Made by a program: the position numbers and the translations under genes | Notes under the pieces: model-generated | What the model was told of the DNA's origin: nothing | The model's input: the letters and a program-made list of their open reading frames with translations, nothing else | Database searches by the model: none | Part shown: positions 7,975-17,900 of the stretch, in pieces | How positions within the stretch are numbered: the stretch's first letter is position 1 | Layout: every line of letters begins with the position of its first letter | Origin: Tsuneonella mangrovi | Lineage (GTDB): Bacteria > Pseudomonadota > Alphaproteobacteria > Sphingomonadales > Sphingomonadaceae | Direction of reading: 5' to 3' | DNA: 64,000 nt | Assembly (NCBI RefSeq): GCF_002269345.1 | Contig: NZ_CP022889.1 | Location: 62,001 to 126,000, forward strand

Positions 7975-10007
7975 TCGCTTGTGCCCGTTGGTGGGGCGGC
8001 CGGGGCTGTCGCTCCTGCCTTGGCGGCCTGCGCTTTGGCGACCATCTCCGCGCGGCTTTCTGCATCGACCCGCGAGTTGGCAGGGGGCGCTTCGATCTCC
8101 TGGTTCGCCAGTTCGATCCCCGCCTCGCCGACGAATGCGGCATATTCGCGCACCATGCGCTGCTCCGGCGTGCCGCCCCAGCTCTTCTCGAGCGCGTGGA
8201 GAGTATCCATTGCAGAGACGGGATCGAACAGGAAGGTCATTACATCCTTGGCGATCGGCGCGGCGGCACGGGCGCCAAAGGTGCCGTGTTCGACCACCAC
8301 CGCCATCGCGTAGCGCGGCTTGTCGGCCGGTGCGAAACATATGAAAAGAGAGTGATCGCGCGATTTCCAGTCGCCCACGTGGCCTCGGCTGACAAGCTTT
8401 TGGACCTGCGCGGTGCCGGTCTTCCCGGCCATCTGGATGCCGCCGATATTGATCCGGGCGCTGCTTGCCGTGCCCGCGCCGTTGACCACGCGGAACATCC
8501 CGTCGCGCGTTACCTGGAACTGGTCGGGTGTGAACGGAAGGGTCGGACCGAGCGGCTTGGGGTGCCCGAACAGCAGCGACGGGTTCAGGTCGCGCCCGGT
8601 GGCGATCCGCGAGACCATCACCGCAAGTTGTAGCGGCGATACAAGCACATAGCCCTGGCCGATCACGGCGTTGAGCGAATCCGCATCAGTCCATTTCTTG
8701 TCGAAGCGGTGCATCTTCCACTCGGAATCGGGTACCGTGCCGTATCGTTGCGAAGTGCCGGGAAGGTCGAATTCGTGCCCCAATCCGAACATCTTCGCGA
8801 CCGGCGCGATCGCGTCGTATCCGACACGATGCGCCATCGTCCAGAAGTAGGTGTTGCAGCTCTTCTCGATCGCGCCGCGCATATCGAGCGAGCCGTGGAC
8901 CGCGTCGCAGCGAAAGAACCGGTTGCCGAGGCGATAACCGCCGGGGCAGAAAATGTGCTCGTCGGGCGAAACACCGAGCGATTGCAGTGCCAGCGTCGCC
9001 ATCGGCTTGACCGTCGATCCGGGGGGGTAGAGGCCGCGCACAGCCTTGTTGAGCAGCGGGATGTGGTCGTTGCTGTTGAGCATCTTCCACCGCAGCCGCC
9101 CGATCCCGCCGACGAAACTGTTGGGATCGAACGACGGCATCGATGTCATCGCCAGGATGCCGCCTGTCTCGCAGTCGATCACCACCACTGCGCCCGACTC
9201 GAGCCCGGTGCGGCGGGCAGCGAAGTCCTGCAGCGGACCGTCGATAGTCAGCTTGACCGGTTTGCCCTGGATATCTTCGCGGGTTTCGAGTTCGCGCACG
9301 ATCCGCCCCTGCGCGGTCACTTCGACCCGCCGGGCACCGGGCACGCCGCGTAGCGCTTGCTCGAAATCCTTCTCCAACCCATCCTTTCCGACTTTGAAGC
9401 CGGGGGTGATCAGCAGCGGATCGTGGTCCTTTTCGTATTCCTCGGCCGATGCAGGTCCGACGTAACCGATCAGCTGGCCAACCGATGGGCCGGTTGGGTA
9501 GTAGCGTGAGAAGCCGCGTTGGGGGATTACTCCCGGCAAGTCGGGCAGCCGGACGCTGACCGCGGCAAACTGGTCATACTTGAGCCCGCTGGCAACTTCG
9601 ATCGGGGCATAGCCGTGAGTCTTGCCGACCTTGTCGAGCAGGTCCTGTTTCTTGTCGGGACCGAGCGACAACAGCGAGGCGAGCTCGTCGATCTCCTTCT
9701 TCGGATCGCGCATCCGGTCAGGGAAGATATCGACCCGGAAATCGGCGCGGTTAGAGGCCAGCGGAGCGCCGTTGCGATCGAGTATCCATCCCCGGCGCGG
9801 GGGGACGAGCGTGAGGTTCACCCGGTTACTTTCGGATTCGGTGCGATACTTGGCGTGCTCGAAGATCGACAGGTAGCCGAGCCGTGCCGCAAGGATCACG
9901 CCGATCCCCCCCTGGACGCTGGCGATGGCGAAGCTGCGACGGTCGAAGCTGTTGCTCAGCGTGGCCGGGGTCACGATCTCGCGCGCGCGTTTGCGCCACT
10001 TGCGCAT
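7971..10007 (-). CDS. mrdA: Penicillin-binding protein 2 (elongasome transpeptidase)
   Basis: A 678-residue class B PBP. It has a short cytoplasmic N-terminus, one membrane anchor (about residues 24-48), the PBP dimerisation domain (RGWILDRNGAPLASN) and the transpeptidase domain. Active-site residues are S331 and K334 in the STVK motif, SCN in EKSCNTYFW, and K529 of the KTG motif. It cross-links side-wall peptidoglycan with RodA. The ATG at 10007 overlaps the mreD stop by one base (TGATG). Much longer frames upstream read through mreD and are artefacts. The C-terminal Ala/Pro-rich tail is likely disordered. Confidence 0.96.
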   Translation of the reverse strand: MRKWRKRAREIVTPATLSNSFDRRSFAIASVQGGIGVILAARLGYLSIFEHAKYRTESESNRVNLTLVPPRRGWILDRNGAPLASNRADFRVDIFPDRMRDPKKEIDELASLLSLGPDKKQDLLDKVGKTHGYAPIEVASGLKYDQFAAVSVRLPDLPGVIPQRGFSRYYPTGPSVGQLIGYVGPASAEEYEKDHDPLLITPGFKVGKDGLEKDFEQALRGVPGARRVEVTAQGRIVRELETREDIQGKPVKLTIDGPLQDFAARRTGLESGAVVVIDCETGGILAMTSMPSFDPNSFVGGIGRLRWKMLNSNDHIPLLNKAVRGLYPPGSTVKPMATLALQSLGVSPDEHIFCPGGYRLGNRFFRCDAVHGSLDMRGAIEKSCNTYFWTMAHRVGYDAIAPVAKMFGLGHEFDLPGTSQRYGTVPDSEWKMHRFDKKWTDADSLNAVIGQGYVLVSPLQLAVMVSRIATGRDLNPSLLFGHPKPLGPTLPFTPDQFQVTRDGMFRVVNGAGTASSARINIGGIQMAGKTGTAQVQKLVSRGHVGDWKSRDHSLFICFAPADKPRYAMAVVVEHGTFGARAAAPIAKDVMTFLFDPVSAMDTLHALEKSWGGTPEQRMVREYAAFVGEAGIELANQEIEAPPANSRVDAESRAEMVAKAQAAKAGATAPAAPPTGTSE

Positions 10008-10564
10008 CAGCCGATCACCCGCACCCGGGTGAGGCGAAGTCTGTCGAGTATCGCGACCATGCGAGCGATAATGGGGAACATCGGGATCGACAGCAAGAGT
10101 TGGGGCGCTATCACCGCGAAGGTCACGCCGTCGATCCGACTGCCGGAAACCAGCGCGGATACGATCAGGTAGCCCGCGATGAACACCGTCGCGACCAGCC
10201 AGTCCTGCACGAAGGCGCGCCATGGAAACCGCGCTTCGAGCGCTTCGATGCCGATCATCGCGACCGACCACAGCAGGATCGCGCTGCCGAACGGCTGGCC
10301 GCTGAAGAGGTCGTTGAATGCGCCGAGGAACACCCCGCACCACACCGGCAACAGGCCGGGACGGACGAGCCGCCAGGCGAGCAGCATCATGAATCCCAAC
10401 GGCGGAACCAGCGGGATGGCCGAGGCGATCGGGAATTGCGGCACCAGCGATCCAAGCATGATCGTCGCCCAGGGAATCGAATACGCCAGCAGCGGCGAGT
10501 GCGTGCGGTTGATCTTGCTGCCGTAGTGGTCGCGGCGGGCGCGGGCGGAGATCGGGTCGATCAT
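10007..10564 (-). CDS. mreD: Rod shape-determining protein MreD
   Basis: A 185-residue hydrophobic inner-membrane protein with five or six predicted membrane segments. Positive charges lie at the N-terminus (ARARRDHYGSK). The conserved MreD stretch is WCGVFLGAFNDLFSGQPFGSAILLW. Position between mreC and mrdA, with a four-base overlap at the mreC end and a one-base overlap at the mrdA end, supports the call more than sequence similarity, since MreD is poorly conserved. It is part of the elongasome that links MreB filaments to wall synthesis. Confidence 0.92.
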   Translation of the reverse strand: MIDPISARARRDHYGSKINRTHSPLLAYSIPWATIMLGSLVPQFPIASAIPLVPPLGFMMLLAWRLVRPGLLPVWCGVFLGAFNDLFSGQPFGSAILLWSVAMIGIEALEARFPWRAFVQDWLVATVFIAGYLIVSALVSGSRIDGVTFAVIAPQLLLSIPMFPIIARMVAILDRLRLTRVRVIG

Positions 10565-11478
10565 TCGTCGGCCACGTTGGCTGCCGGTTCAGCGCCGACT
10601 TCGAGGTGGACCGGGGTCTTGGCAGTCTCGACTGCCCTCGGCTGCCAGATCGGTTCGACCGCGACGAAGTCGGTCGCAGCCGGGTCGGCGATGACTCGCG
10701 CGATCCCGCCATCGGAAGTAACCGTGTCGAGGATCGCGACCGCGATGCCCGGCTGGTAATACCCACCCGCGCCGCTGGTCACGAACACGTCGCCCGGCTT
10801 GAGCGGGTTGAGGCCAAGGTTGATCAAGCGGATCCGCAAACGCCCGTCACCGCGCCCTTCCGCGAATGCGACCACGTTGTCCTTCGTGCGGCGCACCGGA
10901 ACCACGCTTTCGGTGTCGGCCAGCAGAAGGACCCGGGCGCTATCGGCTCCGGCTTCGAGCACGCGTCCGACGATCCCACGCGGAGAACGAACCGGCATTC
11001 CGGGAGTCACCCCTTGGTCCCGCCCCGCCCCGAGATAGGCGAAGCGGCGGGTGCTGGCGGCAGACGATCCGACCAGCCGCGTCACCACCACCGGCGGCAA
11101 GTTGCTGTCTTTCAGCTTGAGCAAGGTCTTGAGACGGGAATTTTCCTGCCGGATCGCGTCGGCTTCCTTCAGCCGGATGCGTGCGAGCTCGACTTCCTTC
11201 TTCAGTCGGGCGTTCTGGCTGCCTGCCCGCAGGTAACCAGAAATCGCGTCGAACAGCCCCTGGCCGTCGGCCCGCACGGTCGCGCCCGCCTCGCCGGCAG
11301 GGGCGACCACGTCACCGGCAACCGAACGCACCCCGTTGAACGATGTGGGGCGCCACAGCGAAATGGCGAGCAGGACAGCGCCCAGCAACGCGCCGACCGT
11401 CGCCAGGACATAGCCGGTAAAAAGTCCGTATTGCGCCCTTCGCGAATGCCCCGAGCGCCGTGATGAAGTCGGCGCCAT
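10561..11478 (-). CDS. mreC: Rod shape-determining protein MreC
   Basis: A 305-residue bitopic protein. After a basic cytoplasmic start (SSRRSGHSRRAQYG) there is one membrane helix (about residues 20-44), a periplasmic coiled coil (NARLKKEVELARIRLKEADA), and two beta-barrel domains. The latter include the typical VVTRLVGSS and YLGAGRDQGVTPGMPVRSPRGIVGRV segments. It organises PBP2/RodA in the periplasm. The ATG lies 14 bases after mreB, so the two are probably co-transcribed. Confidence 0.94.
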   Translation of the reverse strand: MAPTSSRRSGHSRRAQYGLFTGYVLATVGALLGAVLLAISLWRPTSFNGVRSVAGDVVAPAGEAGATVRADGQGLFDAISGYLRAGSQNARLKKEVELARIRLKEADAIRQENSRLKTLLKLKDSNLPPVVVTRLVGSSAASTRRFAYLGAGRDQGVTPGMPVRSPRGIVGRVLEAGADSARVLLLADTESVVPVRRTKDNVVAFAEGRGDGRLRIRLINLGLNPLKPGDVFVTSGAGGYYQPGIAVAILDTVTSDGGIARVIADPAATDFVAVEPIWQPRAVETAKTPVHLEVGAEPAANVADE

Positions 11479-11492
11479 GTCCTCTCAGCTCC

Positions 11493-12560
<1,068 letters not shown>

Positions 12561-12728
12561 TCATGCCTTTGCCGCGCCAAGGCACGAACAATGCATCCCG
12601 GGTAATACGAGGAATGCGCGACCCTTAGACAAACAGTCAAAAAGGGGCAAAATTTTTGTGCGGTAACCCACGGGTAATCCACACCGCCTGCCTCGAAAAA
12701 CCCGCCATTGGTCGCTAGAACCCGGTCG

Positions 12729-14558
12729 ATGCCGCAAATTCGCCGCCTGCCAGACGAACTCGTCAACCGGATTGCCGCAGGCGAAGTGGTCGAGCGACCC
12801 GCCGCTGCGCTCAAGGAGCTGGTCGAGAACGCGATCGATGCCGGCGCGCGCACTATCGCGGTTTCGCTGGTCGAAGGCGGGTTAGACCGGATCGAAGTGA
12901 TCGACGATGGGTGCGGGATGACGCCCGATGAAATGGCGCTTGCGCTCGAACGCCATGCTACGTCGAAACTGCCCGACGATGCGATCGAACAGGTCGCGAC
13001 ACTGGGCTTTCGCGGCGAAGCTTTGCCTTCGATTGCCAGTGTTGCCCGCTTCACGCTCGAAAGCCGTCCGAAGGGCGCTGTGCAGGGCTGGCGCAAGGTC
13101 GTCGATCATGGTGCGCAGGTGGAAGACGGACCGGCCGCGCTGCCGCCGGGCACCCGGGTCCGGGTCGAACACCTGTTCGCCAAGGTTCCCGCACGGCGCA
13201 AGTTCCTGCGCACGCCGCGCAGCGAATACGCCGCTTGCCTCGATGTCGTGCGGCGGCTGGCGATGGCGCGGCCCGATGTTGGGTTCTCGCTCGAGCACGG
13301 CGGGCGACGGATCCTTGCGCTGCAGCCGGGGCAGGGCCTGGTCGAGCGGGTCGCGCAAGTCGTCGCACGCGAGTTGAAAGACAACGGCGTGCCGATCGAT
13401 CTCGAACGACCCAGCGGCTCGGGCGCTATGCGGCTCGGCGGGATCGCGGGCCTGCCGACCTTCAACCGCGGGGTCGCCGACCACCAGTACCTGTTCGTCA
13501 ACGGTCGCCCGGTGAAAGACCGGCTGCTGGTCGGTGCGGTGCGCGGTGCCTATGCCGATATGCTCGCGCGCGATCGCCACGCGGTGCTGGCACTGTTCCT
13601 CGAGCTGCCGCCCGAGGAAGTCGATGTGAATGTCCACCCGGCCAAGACAGAGGTCCGCTTTCGTGATCCGAATGGGGTGCGTGGATTTATCGTTTCGGGC
13701 CTGCGTCTCGCGCTGTCGGCTGGCGACCGGCGCAGCGCGCAGGCACCCGATGCGGCGGCAATGGGCCGCTGGCAATCGGAACCGGTAGGACCCGACCCGG
13801 CACCGGCGCTGGCATCCATCTTCACCGGGCGCGATTGGTCAGGTTCGACAACGGGTGTGCGCGAAGCCTCGCAAGCATGGCGCGGCCAGGTAGCGAACGT
13901 GATGACTGCGCCGAACGACGCCGCGCCTGCGGGCCGGGCGGAAGAAGCGGCGCAGCTCCCCGAGAACTTTTCGGATTACCCGCTCGGCATCGCGCGCGGA
14001 CAGGTCGCGGAGACCTATATCGTGGCCGAGGCGGAAGACGGGCTGGTGATCGTCGACCAGCACGCTGCGCACGAGCGGTTGGTGCTCGAACGGCTCCGTG
14101 CCGCCGGTGCTGACGAAGCAGTCGCCCGCGCGCAAGCGCTGCTTATCCCCGAAGTGGTCGAACTCGACGAGCCCGATTGCGACCGGCTCGAAGGCGCGAT
14201 CGACAAGCTTGCGGGCATGGGTCTCGCGATCGAGCGGTTCGGCCCAGGCGCGATGCTGGTACGCAGCCTGCCGCACGCGCTCGCCAAGGCCGATCCGCAC
14301 AAGCTGCTCGCCGACATTGCCGATGACCTCGCCAAGCACGGCGAAGCACTGCTGCTCGGCGAAAAGCTCGACCTCGTGCTGGCGACGATGGCGTGCCATG
14401 GTTCGGTTCGCGCTGGCCGGGTGCTGACCGTCGCTGAAATGAATGCCCTGCTGCGCGAGATGGAGCGGACCCCGCGTTCAGGCCAGTGCAATCACGGCAG
14501 GCCGACATGGGTCAAACTGTCGATGGGTGATGTCGAGAAACTGTTCGGGAGGCACTGA
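12729..14558 (+). CDS. mutL: DNA mismatch repair protein MutL with endonuclease motif
   Basis: A 609-residue GHKL ATPase. The N-terminal motifs are ELVENAIDAGA (about residues 31-41), DDGCGM (58-63) and TLGFRGEALPSI. The C-terminal domain contains DQHAAHERLVLE beginning at D443, the DQHA-x2-E-x4-E metal-binding motif of MutL proteins with intrinsic nicking activity. That fits an organism without MutH. ATG at 12729 gives the canonical start MPQIRRLPDELVNRIAAGEV; a frame extension to 12708 is unlikely. The stop overlaps the next gene by one base. Confidence 0.97.
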   Translation: MPQIRRLPDELVNRIAAGEVVERPAAALKELVENAIDAGARTIAVSLVEGGLDRIEVIDDGCGMTPDEMALALERHATSKLPDDAIEQVATLGFRGEALPSIASVARFTLESRPKGAVQGWRKVVDHGAQVEDGPAALPPGTRVRVEHLFAKVPARRKFLRTPRSEYAACLDVVRRLAMARPDVGFSLEHGGRRILALQPGQGLVERVAQVVARELKDNGVPIDLERPSGSGAMRLGGIAGLPTFNRGVADHQYLFVNGRPVKDRLLVGAVRGAYADMLARDRHAVLALFLELPPEEVDVNVHPAKTEVRFRDPNGVRGFIVSGLRLALSAGDRRSAQAPDAAAMGRWQSEPVGPDPAPALASIFTGRDWSGSTTGVREASQAWRGQVANVMTAPNDAAPAGRAEEAAQLPENFSDYPLGIARGQVAETYIVAEAEDGLVIVDQHAAHERLVLERLRAAGADEAVARAQALLIPEVVELDEPDCDRLEGAIDKLAGMGLAIERFGPGAMLVRSLPHALAKADPHKLLADIADDLAKHGEALLLGEKLDLVLATMACHGSVRAGRVLTVAEMNALLREMERTPRSGQCNHGRPTWVKLSMGDVEKLFGRH

Positions 14559-15058
14559 TGCGTGGCATTGCGGTGGCGATCTGTCTGTTCGCGCTGGCGG
14601 GTTGCGGGCAGGGCCTGACCCAGGCTGAGCGGCAAGCGCAAGATGCCAAAGACGTCGCCGAAGTGAAGGCAGCCAACACACCTCCTCCCAAGATGATCAC
14701 CCCGCAGGCGATCCTCTACCCCGATATCGAGAAGGCCGGGATCTATGGCGCATCGTGCGGCTTCGTGCCCGATGGCGGGGGGCTGCGGGCAATCGCCATC
14801 GCGATGGAAGACCAGGGCTACATGAAGATCGATGGCGAGATGGTGATCTTCGCTGCCGACAAGGGCAGCCGCCAGCTGCCCGGCGCTGCGCGCGAGCATT
14901 ATGACGCGCACGATTACGGTTTCACGCTCGATATTGCGGAAAACCAGAGCTCGGGCACCGATCCGGAATCGCACAACTATCCGGCCGTTTTCGTGCTGCG
15001 CGACGGACAGGGCCGCTCGGTCTTTGAAGCGCAAGGCATGGCGCAATGCGGATCATAG
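14558..15058 (+). CDS. Hypothetical lipoprotein downstream of mutL
   Basis: A 166-residue protein with a signal peptide and lipobox LAGC (cysteine near residue 16), so probably an outer- or inner-membrane lipoprotein. After a charged spacer (QAERQAQDAKDVAEVKAAN) comes a compact domain containing two further cysteines, C68 in GASCGFVPDG and one at the very C-terminus (MAQCGS), which could pair in the periplasm. The ATG overlaps the mutL stop (TGATG), indicating translational coupling. I do not recognise a named family. Confidence 0.8.
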   Translation: MRGIAVAICLFALAGCGQGLTQAERQAQDAKDVAEVKAANTPPPKMITPQAILYPDIEKAGIYGASCGFVPDGGGLRAIAIAMEDQGYMKIDGEMVIFAADKGSRQLPGAAREHYDAHDYGFTLDIAENQSSGTDPESHNYPAVFVLRDGQGRSVFEAQGMAQCGS

Positions 15059-15105
15059 AAGCGAAGTAAGCCAAGTTCGAAACAGGCGATCGCCCTAAAT
15101 CCGGG

Positions 15106-15906
15106 TTAACCCGCGATCCGCGTCGTCCAATCCGCAAATGCATACCAGGTTTCGGTGTGAGAGATCGGGATCTTGAGGACCAGCGTCGCAACCGCCACGA
15201 CGAGCGCAATGGTCCACGCCGGGTGGACCGACCCGCGTCGGCGCTTGTCGGCGATCATTCCGGCCACAACCAGCAGCTGAAGCAGTAGGCCGACGACTGT
15301 GGGCATGGCTTCGGGAGGGAGGGGAGCCGTTCCCGGGCGTAGCCCCGGGGCAAATCCTGCGGCCATCAGGAAGGCGAACCGCGCAGCCGCCGCATCGATC
15401 AGCGAAATCGTACCTGCCAACATCAGCCGCTTGTGCAATTCGGGGCAGTTCACGCAGGCGATCGCTGCGCCGGTAAAGATAGCGAAGAGGGTCATCGCCG
15501 ATAGTGGTGTCGTCAGGAAAGCGCGGGCTTCGTTACCGCCGCCCTGAGCGAGCCGGTGGGACAGGCTCGAAATCGCGGTAACGTAGCCGATCACCACGAC
15601 CAACGATGCGAAAGAAATGCCCGCCAGCCCCCAACTGCGGTGGCTGCGCATCCTGCCTTGCGAGCCGAGCCATGCCTGCATGATCAGGAAGAGCACCCAA
15701 GCCGTGCTGAGCACTCCATGTATCTGCAGCAGTGGCGGACCGTTGAAGGTGCCTGCCGGAAGCTGCAGCCAGTAGGTTGGCGCGAACCCTATGATGGCAA
15801 TCGCCGCGCATGCCACCGCCAGCCAGAGATATTCACGACTTCGCAAACCTGCGCCCCGGTTCGTGCTTTCGGACCGGCCTATGCGTTCGTCGGACTCTGT
15901 TGCCAT
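15106..15906 (-). CDS. Polytopic membrane protein of unknown function
   Basis: A 266-residue protein with about seven hydrophobic segments. The N-terminus is hydrophilic (ATESDERIGRSESTNRGAGL). The first helix ends near FAPTYWLQLPAGTFNGPP and the second carries QIHGVLSTAWVLFLIMQAWL. The combination IHG-x6-W with a later SHRSWG loop resembles a group of uncharacterised sphingomonad membrane proteins. Start ATG at 15906 has GGAGG eight bases upstream; a Met 12 residues earlier is possible. The loop GFAPGLRPGTAPLPPEA coincides with a GC-rich palindrome (15332-15350) that may be an inserted repeat. Confidence 0.75.
   Translation of the reverse strand: MATESDERIGRSESTNRGAGLRSREYLWLAVACAAIAIIGFAPTYWLQLPAGTFNGPPLLQIHGVLSTAWVLFLIMQAWLGSQGRMRSHRSWGLAGISFASLVVVIGYVTAISSLSHRLAQGGGNEARAFLTTPLSAMTLFAIFTGAAIACVNCPELHKRLMLAGTISLIDAAAARFAFLMAAGFAPGLRPGTAPLPPEAMPTVVGLLLQLLVVAGMIADKRRRGSVHPAWTIALVVAVATLVLKIPISHTETWYAFADWTTRIAG
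15332..15350. repeat. Candidate in-frame GC palindrome in the membrane protein gene
   Basis: CCCGGGCGTAGCCCCGGGG forms a GC-rich stem around GTA and matches the family A core (CCCCGGGCTTGACCCGGGG) except in the centre. It encodes the Pro/Gly loop of the membrane protein. The similarity is short and GC-driven, so it could be chance. Confidence 0.3.
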
Positions 15907-15989
15907 TCCGGTCACCTCCGCCAAGCAAGAACGCGCCCACATTCGGTCATCCGCCAACGGGAAAGGTTGCGAGCGCAATCGCCGAAAAA

Positions 15990-16919
15990 TCAATGCAGGC
16001 CGTAAACCTCCGTGCTTAGGTACTTGATGCCGGTATCGCACATCAGGGTCACCACGGTCGCATCCGGTCCAAGGCGTTCGGCCAGCTTGAGGGCGGCCAC
16101 AACGTTCGCTCCCGACGATGCGCCACCGAACAAGCCTTCCTCCCGCGCGAGGCGTCGAGCCATGGACATTGCATCGGCGACCGGAACGGGAATGATCTCG
16201 TCGACGATGTCCGGTCTCCAAAGCGGCACAACGAATCCCATACCGATCCCTTCGATGTGGTTGTCGCCCGACGGGCCGCCCGAAAGTACTGCTGACTCGG
16301 CAGGCTCGACCGCCACGATCCTGATGTCGCTTGTATGTCGGCGCAGCGATTCTGCCGTACCACGCAGCGATCCGCTCGTTCCGACCGCTTGGACAAATGC
16401 GGTTACATTGCCGCCGGTTTGTTCCCAGATCTCGTCGCCAAGCTTGGCATAGCCCTTCAATACGTCGGTATTGTTGAACTGATCGGCCCAGAAATGGCCC
16501 GGCTTCAGGCTGAGTTGACGCGAAGTCTCGATGAGTTTTTCGACAAGTTCTGAAGTGATGTTCTTGTTGTCGCTTTTGATGAGCTGGAGCTCGGCTCCCA
16601 GCGCACGCATGTGATCGAGCTTTTCCGAACTGAATGCGTCGGACGAGACCAGCAGGCATTTGTAGCCGAGCGCGATGGCAACGCTGGCAAGCGAGGTCCC
16701 CGTGCTACCGCTGGTGCATTCGACGATCGTGTCGCCCGGTTCGAGCCGTCCATCCTCAGCGGCACAACGGATGATGGCCAGCGCCGCACGGTCCTTCATG
16801 CTGCCCGTCGGATTGGCTGCTTCGAGCTTGACCAGAACCCGCGCGTGGTGTGGCGAAACAACCTTGCGGAGCTGGATAAGCGGCGTGTTGCCGATCAGTT
16901 CGATTACGCTCTGATGCAT
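15990..16919 (-). CDS. Cysteine synthase / cystathionine beta-synthase-like PLP enzyme
   Basis: A 309-residue fold-type II PLP enzyme. The Schiff-base lysine is K42 in NPTGSMKDRAA. Two phosphate or substrate loops differ from O-acetylserine sulfhydrylases. The substrate loop is TSGSTG (69-74), with Ser72 where CysK/CysM normally have Asn. The PLP phosphate loop is GTSGS (180-184) instead of GTGGT. It lacks the CBS regulatory domain and the N-terminal heme region. The likely chemistry is beta-replacement on an activated serine, but the substrate may not be O-acetylserine. It stands alone between unrelated genes. Confidence 0.85.
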   Translation of the reverse strand: MHQSVIELIGNTPLIQLRKVVSPHHARVLVKLEAANPTGSMKDRAALAIIRCAAEDGRLEPGDTIVECTSGSTGTSLASVAIALGYKCLLVSSDAFSSEKLDHMRALGAELQLIKSDNKNITSELVEKLIETSRQLSLKPGHFWADQFNNTDVLKGYAKLGDEIWEQTGGNVTAFVQAVGTSGSLRGTAESLRRHTSDIRIVAVEPAESAVLSGGPSGDNHIEGIGMGFVVPLWRPDIVDEIIPVPVADAMSMARRLAREEGLFGGASSGANVVAALKLAERLGPDATVVTLMCDTGIKYLSTEVYGLH

Positions 16920-17048
16920 TGACGCCGTCCCCCAGGAAGGTCGATGCCGTTGCAGGTCGACTTAGTTCCGGGATCGAAATGTTGCAAGAAATGTCGCGCG
17001 CGCCGACCGGCGGCGTCCCCACCCGACGCGAACCTCGGCTTGAGCGAT

Positions 17049-17255
17049 TCAGCCGCCGAGCGCGTATTCCTCCGCGGTCACCGGATCGCCGTTTGGCGTG
17101 CGCAGCGACAGCGCTCCGCTGATCCAGACGACCGACAGAAACAGGATCACCAGCGCCAGGCCGACCAAGAGGACGTAGCGCATTACGCCCGGCGTATCGG
17201 CACCGCGCGCTTCGGAGGTTTCAATGTGGACTTCATCGCCGTTTCTAAACATCAA
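17049..17255 (-). CDS. Small single-TM hypothetical protein
   Basis: A 68-residue protein with a charged N-terminal part (FRNGDEVHIETSEARGADTP), one strong membrane helix (about residues 26-47, YVLLVGLALVILFLSVVWI) and a short tail ending VTAEEYALGG. The clean helix and charge layout, and the lack of a better gene on either strand, support it as coding. No named family recognised. A 90-base gap separates it from the MaoC gene. Confidence 0.6.
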   Translation of the reverse strand: MMFRNGDEVHIETSEARGADTPGVMRYVLLVGLALVILFLSVVWISGALSLRTPNGDPVTAEEYALGG

Positions 17256-17345
17256 TCGTCTCCCACGCGATGTTTTGAACGGTCTCCCTTTTACCAGAAA
17301 CGGCGGGATCGGACAATCGAGACAGACCTGTCTGCCTGTCTGCCG

Positions 17346-17810
17346 CTAATCCTCTATCGGCGCCCCGGGATCGCGCACCGCGATCAGGCCGTTGGCGATC
17401 ATCGTCATTACCGGTTCGCCATGCTGGTTGAACACGGTGTTGCGCGACTTCATGATGCCCATCTCGCGGCGCGACTTGCTGCGGCGCTTTTCGAGCAGCT
17501 CGCTCTCCACCCGCAGGGTGTCGCCGGGATAGACCGGCTTGAGCCAGTACAGCTCATCCATTCCCGGAGAGCCGAGCCCGGCCTGCCGGTTTTCCTTCAT
17601 GTTCGCGACCATCATCGCCATGGTCATTGCGCAGGTATGCCAGCCGCTGGCGGAGATACGCCCGAAATGGGTCTTGGCGGCGGCTTCGTCGCTCAGGTGG
17701 AACGGTTGCGGATCGTATTTGGCTGCAAATTCGAGAACCTCTTCGCGGGTCACTTCGTAGTGGCCGTAGGAGCTCTTCCTGCCGACGACGAGATCTTCGT
17801 AATAATCCAT
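17346..17810 (-). CDS. MaoC family dehydratase (R-specific enoyl-CoA hydratase-like)
   Basis: A 154-residue hotdog-fold hydratase-2 protein. The catalytic Asp/His dyad is D33 and H38 in YDPQPFHLSDEAA, followed by GRISASGWHTCAM. Expected to hydrate trans-2-enoyl thioesters in the cytoplasm. A longer reading with 17 more residues is possible, but ATG 17810 has a GGGGG ribosome-binding stretch just upstream and gives the usual start MDYYEDLVVG. It is followed (minus strand) by the 68-residue membrane protein; the substrate pathway is not indicated by neighbours. Confidence 0.9.
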   Translation of the reverse strand: MDYYEDLVVGRKSSYGHYEVTREEVLEFAAKYDPQPFHLSDEAAAKTHFGRISASGWHTCAMTMAMMVANMKENRQAGLGSPGMDELYWLKPVYPGDTLRVESELLEKRRSKSRREMGIMKSRNTVFNQHGEPVMTMIANGLIAVRDPGAPIED

Positions 17811-17900
17811 ATTCCCCCTGCTCGATCCATTCATTGCAACAAGTAAGCGAATACCGTCCACGCCGAACCTGACGTTATTGTAAGGCTCCCGTTCAATGCG

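Noticed and set aside
7971-10766. Apparent 931-codon PBP2 gene extending through mreD into mreC
   Set aside because: The first part is out of frame with the conserved mreD and mreC products. The natural PBP2 start at 10007 overlaps the mreD stop.
15106-16659. Apparent fusion of the PLP enzyme region with the membrane protein
   Set aside because: The upstream part is the wrong frame of the cysteine-synthase-like gene; the membrane protein starts at 15906 after GGAGG.
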